Shown: positions 7,584 to 12,545 of the stretch, piece after piece
Numbering within the stretch: position 1 is the first letter of the stretch
How the letters are laid out: the number at the start of each line of letters is the position of its first letter
DNA from: Candidatus Schekmanbacteria bacterium GWA2_38_11
GTDB taxonomy: Bacteria; Schekmanbacteria; GWA2-38-11
Reading direction: 5' to 3'
Assembly (NCBI GenBank): GCA_001790645.1
Contig: MGDB01000110.1
Coordinates: forward strand, 1 to 12,545
Length of the DNA stretch: 12,545 bases
Notes under the pieces: model-generated
What the model was told of the DNA's origin: nothing
What the model saw: only the letters and a program-made list of their open reading frames with translations
Databases searched by the model: none
Position numbers and translations under genes: made by a program

Positions 7584-7611
7584 TTGACATAGAAGGGTTT
7601 TTTAATATAAA
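7584..7611 (+). promoter_or_regulatory. Candidate sigma70-type promoter for the small zinc-ribbon gene
   Basis: A perfect -35 consensus TTGACA (7584-7589) is followed after 16 bp by TATAAA (7606-7611). The predicted transcript would begin near 7618 and leave about 40 nt of leader containing AAGGAG before the ATG at 7659. GGTTTTT (7597-7603) and AAAAACC (7610-7616) can pair around the -10 region, but the stem is AT-rich. This is the best promoter match in the window, and it suggests that the two Cys-rich genes form their own transcription unit. Confidence 0.5.
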
Positions 7612-7658
7612 AACCTCTAAAAAAAGGATTAAATCAATTTCACAAGAAGGAGAACTTA

Positions 7659-7826
7659 ATGGCTATTGATAAGGAACTGCTGGATATTTTAGCTTGTCCC
7701 AAGTGTAAAGGAGATCTACACTTGAGCGAAAAAGGAGATGGATTAATCTGCGATGCCTGCAAGCTTATGTATGAGATAAAAGATGATATACCCATAATGC
7801 TCGTCGATGAAGCAAAAAAAATCTAA
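7659..7826 (+). CDS. Trm112/YcaR-like small zinc-ribbon protein
   Basis: This 55-aa protein was found by hand translation. It begins MAIDKELLDILACPKCKGDL and carries two CxxC pairs (C13/C16 and C31/C34) that would form a zinc ribbon, followed by IKDDIPIML at 40-48, the usual end of the Trm112/UPF0434 (YcaR) family. Length matches the bacterial family (about 55-65 aa). AAGGAG at 7647-7652 lies 6 nt before the ATG, a strong ribosome binding site. In E. coli, ycaR sits beside lpxK and kdsB, so its place next to LPS genes fits a known association. Bacterial members have no firmly assigned role; eukaryotic Trm112 activates methyltransferases. A metal-binding adaptor function is inference. The downstream Cys-rich gene starts 105 nt later, on the same strand. 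Confidence 0.88.
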   Translation: MAIDKELLDILACPKCKGDLHLSEKGDGLICDACKLMYEIKDDIPIMLVDEAKKI

Positions 7827-7931
7827 GAGTAAGGTTAAGCTTTTCAAGTTTTTCCCATAGCTAAATAAGTGGATTTAAAGTGGCAAAACAAAAAATTCTT
7901 TCCAATAAATAACTTAAGTAAGGAGTACTTA

Positions 7932-8816
7932 ATGGAGTCGGCTTGTGTGACCTGCAATAAAACTTTGGTGATAAAAGACGCGATGGAGCTTAATGAAAAA
8001 TACTTCTGTTCCTCAACCTGCCTTGGGAAATATAGAGAGAAAATAGGGGAAAGGCAGTTTGATAAAGAGAGTTTGGCGACATTTGAGAAAAAAAAGGCAA
8101 CAGGGTGGATCCCTGAAAGAGCGCTCAAATACATTCACATGTGCCAGAGCTGCAATAAGAAACTGCGGGAGACCTGCAAGAGCCTTGAAGCAATTTCTGG
8201 TGCGAGCCGCTTCACACTGGCAAAATCTGAGAAGATGCCCTGGTGCTGCCACGCAAGGTTTAACCTGAGTTCTTCTATGGCTGATGGCACAGTCCCATTG
8301 AGCAATGTCTTAAAGATTCAGGCCCTTGCAGAAGAATTGGCAAATAATAAATTAAAAGTAGAATCCATGATAAAACCTGAGACCCTTAAGAAAAAGATGC
8401 TGAAAGAAGGCGGGCTCAGTGGTGTTACGACTGTAATGCTGGACGCAGCTTTTGCAGAGCTTTCCGCAAAGCTTGATTACAAAACGATAGATGAAACACC
8501 GCCAAAGATTGACGGAGAATCCATGTTCCATTATGCTGCATGCCTCGAGTGTGATCCGGTGTTTGGTGCGGAGTGTGAGGAACAGGCTGTTGAGAAAGAA
8601 ATAAATGAATGCGTTGAAACGGTAAGTAAACTGATTAAATCCCTCTGGTGCCAGCATGCTCTCCATGCCCTTTCGGCCCTGATGCTTAACAAAAACATGG
8701 ATGAAGTTAGAATATCAAAGCTCATAAATATGGCAGAAAAAGTTGCTCAGGAGAAAAACCATCCCGGTGTTACAACAAGTGACCTGTTTATTACTATGGG
8801 AAGAGCAGTAGATTAA
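7932..8816 (+). CDS. Unrecognised Cys-rich protein: TRASH-like Cys4 plus a duplicated CxxC/CxHA module
   Basis: I do not recognise this 294-aa protein. I place the start at the ATG at 7932 because AAGGAG (7920-7925) lies 6 nt upstream; the frame is open from a GTG at 7869 without such a site. The N-terminus has C5, C8, C26 and C30 (C-x2-C-x17-C-x3-C), like TRASH/MYM treble-clef zinc fingers. Two related modules follow. Module 1 has C71, C74, C82, C105 and H107; module 2 has C204, C207, C215, C240 and H242. Both fit C-x2-C-x7-C-x(22-24)-C-x-H-A, with a Trp before the fourth Cys, then a helical, charged stretch, and GVTT at 164-167 and 279-282. There is no signal peptide or membrane helix, so it is probably cytosolic. 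I infer a metal-binding protein, possibly acting with its small zinc-ribbon neighbour. The enzymatic role is unknown. Confidence 0.85.
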   Translation: MESACVTCNKTLVIKDAMELNEKYFCSSTCLGKYREKIGERQFDKESLATFEKKKATGWIPERALKYIHMCQSCNKKLRETCKSLEAISGASRFTLAKSEKMPWCCHARFNLSSSMADGTVPLSNVLKIQALAEELANNKLKVESMIKPETLKKKMLKEGGLSGVTTVMLDAAFAELSAKLDYKTIDETPPKIDGESMFHYAACLECDPVFGAECEEQAVEKEINECVETVSKLIKSLWCQHALHALSALMLNKNMDEVRISKLINMAEKVAQEKNHPGVTTSDLFITMGRAVD

Positions 8817-8866
8817 AAAGTTTAAAACTAAAAGTTAAAAGCGCAAAAATAGAAACTACTTGGAAA

Positions 8867-8946
8867 GGATTCAAGTGGGAATCAAATCCCCCTACCTCCC
8901 TTTAGTAAAGGAGGGTAGGGGGAGTGAGCACTTGCTCTTGAATTCC
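8867..8946. repeat. Palindromic intergenic element, copy 2
   Basis: The core palindrome is at 8885-8925: AATCCCCCTACC followed by TCCCTTTA pairs with TAAAGGAGGG and TAGGGGGAGT across a 2-nt loop. It is flanked by GGATTCAAG (8867-8875) and CTTGAATTCC (8937-8946), again inverted. The left flank is identical to that of copy 1 at 287-358. It sits in the 236-bp gap between the Cys-rich gene and the glycosyltransferase. It might act as a terminator, but it lacks a T-run, and the shared flanks argue for a dispersed element. Confidence 0.75.
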
Positions 8947-9003
8947 AGAATACTTGAAATAAATTGATTTTGTTTTGTGCTGCTTATTTATTACCTCATC
9001 CTC

Positions 9004-9031
9004 TTTACACTGCCATTAAAAGTGATATGAA
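9004..9031 (+). promoter_or_regulatory. Candidate promoter for the GT4 glycosyltransferase
   Basis: TTTACA (9004-9009) and TATGAA (9026-9031) are spaced by 16 bp. A transcript starting near 9038 would have only about 15 nt of leader, containing AGGAG at 9041-9045. It is a moderate match, supported mainly by position. Confidence 0.3.
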
Positions 9032-9052
9032 AATCTCTTCAGGAGTCATTCT

Positions 9053-10180
9053 TTGCGCAAGCTAAATATCATCCATGTCATCAGCAGCCATCACCTGACA
9101 GGGGCTGCCGCACCAGCGCTCTCATTATCCCTTGCATTAAAACAGTTAGGCCATAATGTCTTTTTCTTCTGTAGTCCTTTAAAAGGGAATCTTGCTTCCC
9201 ATGCCAGAAAACTTGGTGTTGATGTGGAAACTTCTCTCTTCCTCCAGAGAGGTATTAACCTGGTAAAAACTCTAAGAGATATCCTGAGGCTTTCAAAAGA
9301 AATTGACAGCAGAAAAATAGATATCCTTCACTGCCACCTCTCCAATGATCAGTGGATAGCAAAGTTTTCTTCATCCCTTTCAAAGGGCAAACCCAAAATA
9401 GTAAGGACAGTCCATAACCAGAAGTCCATGCAAAAGAGGAGAGGGTATAAGATCCTGTATGAGAAAATCTGCGACGCTATCACAACAGTGTCCCGGTTTC
9501 ATAAATCGATGATCATTGAAAATTTCAGAATAAACCCTGATATAGTGAAGGTTATACCGGGTTCTGTGGATATAAAGAGGTTTGACCCTTCTCTTTCTTC
9601 TCTAAAGATAAGGCAGGAATTCTCCATAAATCAGGACGTTCCGGTTATAGGTATGGTAGCAAGGTTTAAACCAGGCAGGGGCCATAATCTCATACTTGAA
9701 GCATTGCCTTTTATTAAGACCAGATACAAAGATATTAAGCTTGTTTTTGCAGGCAAAGGGGAAACTCTGCCAAGGATCAGGGAGATGGCCAAGGAGTTAG
9801 GTTTAATTGAGAATGTGATCTTTGCCGGTTACAGGAAAGATGACCTCCCCTGTCTCTATGCTGCCATGGACGTGTCTATTCTTTTAGCTGAAGGTAATGA
9901 TGGAAGCTGCAGGGCTGCTTTAGAGGCGATGGCCTGCGGAAGACCAGTAGTCGCCTTTGATTTTGGAGCTATCAGAGAAATTATAACTGACGGTGTTAAC
10001 GGACTGATTTCTGCGAATCAGAATGTTGAAGATCTGAAGAATAAACTTCTAATTCTTTTAGGGGATAAGAAGCTCAGAGAAAACATGGGAAGAGAAGCCC
10101 GCTTTGCAGCAGAAAAATATTTTGACAGCGAGTCAGAAGCCAGGTCCTACGAGAAACTTTATATGGGCCTTTTAGCCTGA
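9053..10180 (+). CDS. GT4-family glycosyltransferase, probably LPS core
   Basis: This is a 375-aa GT-B glycosyltransferase. I accept a TTG start because AGGAG (9041-9045) lies 7 nt upstream and MRKLNIIHVISS begins exactly like the family's first beta strand; the nearby ATG at 9027 is out of frame. The N-domain has TGAAAPALSLSLAL at 16-29, the usual acceptor-side glycine region, and DILHCH at 90-95. VIPGSVDIKRFDP at 167-179 marks the linker. The C-domain has GMVARFKPGRGH at 200-211 with the expected phosphate-binding R204 and K206, and AGKGETLPRI at 233-242. In the donor-site EX7E motif the first Glu is Asp here (D283, then E291). Context suggests a sugar added to the heptose core or a surface glycan. 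Donor and acceptor cannot be read from the sequence. Confidence 0.9.
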   Translation: MRKLNIIHVISSHHLTGAAAPALSLSLALKQLGHNVFFFCSPLKGNLASHARKLGVDVETSLFLQRGINLVKTLRDILRLSKEIDSRKIDILHCHLSNDQWIAKFSSSLSKGKPKIVRTVHNQKSMQKRRGYKILYEKICDAITTVSRFHKSMIIENFRINPDIVKVIPGSVDIKRFDPSLSSLKIRQEFSINQDVPVIGMVARFKPGRGHNLILEALPFIKTRYKDIKLVFAGKGETLPRIREMAKELGLIENVIFAGYRKDDLPCLYAAMDVSILLAEGNDGSCRAALEAMACGRPVVAFDFGAIREIITDGVNGLISANQNVEDLKNKLLILLGDKKLRENMGREARFAAEKYFDSESEARSYEKLYMGLLA

Positions 10181-10191
10181 AAACCTTCTTG

Positions 10192-11400
10192 TCACTTTTC
10201 GGGGGTTTTGTCTTTGGATAGTTTCTTCTGGATTATAAAGAAGACAGTTTTTATTTTTTGGGAGCTTTCCAGCATCCAGGAACTTTTGTCATTGGTTATC
10301 CTGTGAAGCAAATAAATTCCAATAGTAAAAAAGATAAGGTTTGGGGTTGCTGTGGCGACCAATGGACTTACAATTCCCTGCTCACCAAGTCTCTTTCCTG
10401 CCATGAAAAAAATGAAGTAAGCCAACATTAAGGTAATGCAGACAACGTATCCCGGTTCTCTGCCGGATCTCTGAAAGATGATTCCAAAGGGGATAGCGAG
10501 TATCCCGAACACTACGCAGGAAAAAGGGATTGCAAATTTCTGGTATATACTTATCATTATGCTATTAAATTTCTTTTTGTCGTTTTTATGTTCATCTCCC
10601 AGCTTTTTTAATTGAGCAATGGACATCATCCGCTTGGAGTTGAATTCCTTTACTTCAAATCTCCTAAGCAAATCCACTTGTATTGCCAGAGATGAAAACT
10701 TTATGAGCTTATAGGTCTCGGACAAATTTTCAAATACATGGATACCGCCATCAGATAAATGTAAAAGTATTTCAGAGGAGTTCTTCCCGGGTATCATTCT
10801 TCCTCCCTTTGCGAATATTACTCTCTTATTTTTTTCATCCCTGCTATCTGAAATTAAAACCCCCTCAAGCAGTCCGTTTGATGAAATGTCATTGGGATAC
10901 ATGACAAAACCGTCCATTAATTCATTAAATGATTTTTCCTGAAGCCCAATTACGGCTCTATTACGAATTAATTCTAAGGAGAGCTGTTTAAAATAATTAT
11001 ATGATGAAGGCGTAATTACCAGTATTGTATACAGCGACAGGATGAAACAAAAGAAAGAAAATATTATTACTGGCAAAGATATTCTATATAAACTAATCCC
11101 TGAGGATTTAATTGCTATTATCTCACTATCAGTGGATATGCGAAACATGGCAGTGATTACTGCAATGAAAAGTGCTATGGGAATAATGTAACCAATGAAT
11201 TGAGGGATAAGGAAAATCAAAAGCTCCAGGATATAGAGTAATCCTATGCCGCGGTTTACTATTAGCTCAATCAGTGTCCTAATATTGCCAAGTATGAGGA
11301 GTATCGTAAAAAGTATAAGGAGTGAGAGAAAAGGGAAAAATATCTCCTTCATTATGTATTCATCAATTATTCTGATTCTGAATAGTAATAATTTTTTCAT
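10192..11400 (-). CDS. lptF: LptF/LptG-family LPS export permease (YjgP/YjgQ)
   Basis: LptF and LptG form the membrane part of LptB2FG, the ABC transporter that pulls LPS from the inner membrane towards LptC/LptA. I start at the ATG at 11400 (402 aa). The frame is open to 11517, but a candidate promoter lies at 11461-11488 and the family begins near IIDEYIMKEIFFPF (11-24). Hydrophobic segments lie near 22-40, 54-72, 70-86, 108-130, 288-309, 317-335 and 347-366. Between the third and fourth clusters is the periplasmic beta-jellyroll domain (about 135-280). Family motifs are MFRISTDSEIIAIKSSGIS at 85-103, FGILAIPFG at 298-306, and GKRLGEQGIVSPLVATATPN at 335-354. LptF and LptG are hard to tell apart, so the symbol is tentative; no partner gene is in the window. 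The gene is convergent with the GT4 gene, with an 11-nt gap. Confidence 0.9.
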   Translation of the reverse strand: MKKLLLFRIRIIDEYIMKEIFFPFLSLLILFTILLILGNIRTLIELIVNRGIGLLYILELLIFLIPQFIGYIIPIALFIAVITAMFRISTDSEIIAIKSSGISLYRISLPVIIFSFFCFILSLYTILVITPSSYNYFKQLSLELIRNRAVIGLQEKSFNELMDGFVMYPNDISSNGLLEGVLISDSRDEKNKRVIFAKGGRMIPGKNSSEILLHLSDGGIHVFENLSETYKLIKFSSLAIQVDLLRRFEVKEFNSKRMMSIAQLKKLGDEHKNDKKKFNSIMISIYQKFAIPFSCVVFGILAIPFGIIFQRSGREPGYVVCITLMLAYFIFFMAGKRLGEQGIVSPLVATATPNLIFFTIGIYLLHRITNDKSSWMLESSQKIKTVFFIIQKKLSKDKTPEK

Positions 11401-11460
11401 ATAGAATATAGTTCTATAAGACTTTTTACCTAAAACTGCCAATCTAAAATTAATTTTTTC

Positions 11461-11488
11461 ATAATAACATATCTGACTTGTTTTGCAA
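11461..11488 (-). promoter_or_regulatory. Candidate promoter for lptF
   Basis: On the minus strand, TTGCAA (11488-11483) and TATTAT (11466-11461) are spaced by 16 bp. Transcription would begin near 11454, about 53 nt before the ATG at 11400. This position also argues against the longer reading frame to 11517. The -10 matches 5 of 6 consensus bases and the -35 matches 4 of 6. Confidence 0.35.
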
Positions 11489-11557
11489 GGATGCTCTGTT
11501 ATTGTGTTAGTTATCAACCTGTTGACCTTTTAAACTTTAAACTGTAAAAAAGTCCGA

Positions 11558-11802
11558 ACTTTTTATGCTTAAAAGCATTTTCTTATCAGTAATTAAAGAG
11601 GAAAATACGGGTAAGGGAGGCTTTAGTCTCTCTGAAAAGGCTCGATGGTTCGACGAGCTGCATCCTGAGACTTGAGTCTGGTCAAAAGGTAGAAGGATAG
11701 AAGGACTTCATCGTGAGCTCAGTCGAACGATTAAGAGTGAATAAAGTCGACCATCCCACCTTAGATACTTTCACGGGGTGAAGAGATACTTTATGCTTAA
11801 AA
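11558..11802. repeat. Direct-repeat-bounded intergenic segment
   Basis: The 465-bp gap between lptF and waaC holds no supported gene. ATGCTTAAAA occurs at 11565-11574 and again at 11793-11802, each preceded by an ACTTT-rich stretch (from 11558 and 11788). These direct repeats bound about 215 bp that contain the inverted repeat described separately. The arrangement could be a relic insertion bounded by a duplicated target, or two copies of a small motif. The left copy is also part of the near-palindrome ATGCTTAAAAGCAT (11565-11578). Confidence 0.4.
11645..11731. repeat. Imperfect inverted repeat with GTTCGAC arms
   Basis: The left arm ATGGTTCGACGAGCT (11645-11659) faces the right arm AGCTCAGTCGAACGAT (11716-11731), whose complement reads ATCGTTCGACTGAGCT. 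The arms differ by one base and one inserted base and are separated by 56 bp. The GTTCGAC/GAGCT words resemble a class of dispersed palindromic repeats seen in many environmental bacterial genomes. It is too far apart for a simple terminator. Confidence 0.6.
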
Positions 11803-11865
11803 AAATTTGACATATTTGTTAAGAAATGAAAAAATAAAAAAATCTAAAAGCCAGATTGCATAAAA

Positions 11866-12545
11866 ATGAATTTTCAAAAAATCTTAATTGTTAAACTTGG
11901 TTCCATAGGGGATGTAGTACATACCCTTCCAAGCTTAAATGCTCTCAAAAACGCTTTCCCGAAGGCCAAGATAAGCTGGGTCGTTGAAGAAAAGTCTAAG
12001 GATATTCTCCTTGGCAACAAGAACATTCACAAGTTATATACAATCGACACCAAGTGCTGGAGAAGGGATATCAGAAATCCAAAGCTTTTTATTCCTGTAA
12101 TAAAAGAGATGCAAAATTTTTTTAAAACACTGAGGGATGAACAGTTCGACCTTGCTTTGGATTTCCAGGGTCTTATAAAGAGTGGAATTATTACATTCTT
12201 TTCCGGAGCCAAATTTTCAATAGGTTTTGACAAGAGAAGTTGCAGAGAACCGATGAATTCTTTGTTCACCAAGGTAAAAGTCACTCCGGGCAACCGAGAC
12301 GCCCATATGGTAGATAAAAATTTAAGCTTGCTCAAGAAATTAGGGATCAGAGTCAATGGAAAGGAATCTAAGCTGATCTACCCTGATTCTGAAACCCATA
12401 AATTAGCGGACGAAATTTTTTCAAAATACCATATTGATAGGAAAAAATTTACAGTAGGAATTTATCCAGGGGGAGGCTGGGTTACGAAAATGTGGGAATG
12501 CCATAAGTTTGCCATTCTTTGCAATCTGATAAAAGAAAATTTTAA
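11866..12545 (+). CDS. waaC: ADP-heptose:LPS heptosyltransferase I (3' end missing)
   Basis: WaaC (GT9) adds the first heptose to Kdo2-lipid A. I translated it by hand: 226 complete codons run off the right edge, about two thirds of a normal 320-350-aa enzyme, so the C-terminal domain is mostly outside. Landmarks are KLGSIGDVVHTLPSL at 10-24 with D16 as the expected catalytic base, WVVEE at 38-42, DFQGLIKSG at 99-107, CREPMNSLF at 126-134, and PGGGWVTKMW at 201-210, where K208 corresponds to the phosphate-binding Lys. The DxQGLxKS and REPxxSLF motifs point to WaaC and not WaaF. No good Shine-Dalgarno is visible before the ATG; the upstream bases are mostly A. It complements waaF earlier in the window and probably opens another plus-strand unit. 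Confidence 0.92.
   Translation, partial: MNFQKILIVKLGSIGDVVHTLPSLNALKNAFPKAKISWVVEEKSKDILLGNKNIHKLYTIDTKCWRRDIRNPKLFIPVIKEMQNFFKTLRDEQFDLALDFQGLIKSGIITFFSGAKFSIGFDKRSCREPMNSLFTKVKVTPGNRDAHMVDKNLSLLKKLGIRVNGKESKLIYPDSETHKLADEIFSKYHIDRKKFTVGIYPGGGWVTKMWECHKFAILCNLIKENF

Noticed and set aside
7869..7931. GTG start for the Cys-rich gene
   Set aside because: No ribosome binding site before the GTG, while AAGGAG stands 6 nt before the ATG at 7932.
8013..8725. Several open frames on both strands inside the Cys-rich gene
   Set aside because: They lack family motifs and ribosome binding sites, whereas the plus-strand frame has ordered Cys/His motifs and a strong start.
10180..10209. Possible bidirectional terminator between the GT4 gene and lptF (AAAACC...GGTTTT)
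   Set aside because: A six-base AT-rich stem with an 18-nt loop is not convincing, although a terminator would be expected at convergent genes.
11807..11840. Promoter for waaC
   Set aside because: TTGACA at 11807-11812 is a perfect -35, but no acceptable -10 lies 15-19 bp downstream in the A-rich stretch.
12027..12356. 109-aa minus-strand open frame near the right edge
   Set aside because: It is the antisense of waaC, which shows clear heptosyltransferase motifs across the same interval.

Overview
The window is a chromosomal segment from an AT-rich diderm (Gram-negative) bacterium. Its core is a lipopolysaccharide (LPS) inner-core and lipid A cluster: Kdo transferase, lipid A 4'-kinase, a lipid A acyltransferase, two heptosyltransferases, three ADP-heptose pathway enzymes, a GT4 glycosyltransferase and an LptF/LptG-type LPS export permease. 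The taxon cannot be fixed from the sequence. The combination of low GC, classic LPS genes and many palindromic or word-like intergenic repeats resembles uncultivated lineages such as Nitrospirota or deltaproteobacteria-like groups, but that is a guess.

Layout. The left edge holds a 3'-truncated gatC on the minus strand, followed by an intergenic region with an 8-bp tandem repeat and a palindrome. The main plus-strand block is waaA (519-1808), a 162-bp MITE-like palindromic insertion, lpxK (2086-3204), an lpxL/htrB-type acyltransferase (3186-4145), waaF (4228-5304), gmhB (5359-5982), hldA/rfaE1 (5979-6992) and hldC/rfaE2 (6985-7485). Several of these genes overlap, which suggests translational coupling. 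After a repeat-bearing gap with a good candidate promoter come a 55-aa Trm112/YcaR-like zinc-ribbon protein (7659-7826) and an unrecognised 294-aa Cys-rich protein (7932-8816). A second palindrome and a candidate promoter precede a GT4 glycosyltransferase (9053-10180). It converges on a minus-strand lptF/lptG-type permease (10192-11400). A 465-bp repeat-rich gap then leads to a 3'-truncated waaC (11866 to the end).

How the genes work together (inference from families). GmhB, HldA and HldC make ADP-heptose from heptose-7-phosphate; the isomerase GmhA and epimerase HldD are not in the window. LpxK and the acyltransferase finish lipid A, WaaA adds Kdo, WaaC and WaaF add heptoses I and II, the GT4 enzyme probably extends the core, and the LptF/G-type protein belongs to the machine that extracts finished LPS from the inner membrane.

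The most novel item is the 294-aa protein. It has an N-terminal TRASH/MYM-like Cys4 motif followed by two copies of a module that reads C-x2-C-x7-C-x(22-24)-C-x-H-A, and each copy ends in a GVTT motif. I do not recognise it as a named family. The second theme is the density of non-coding repeats: four distinct kinds sit in almost every gap of the cluster.
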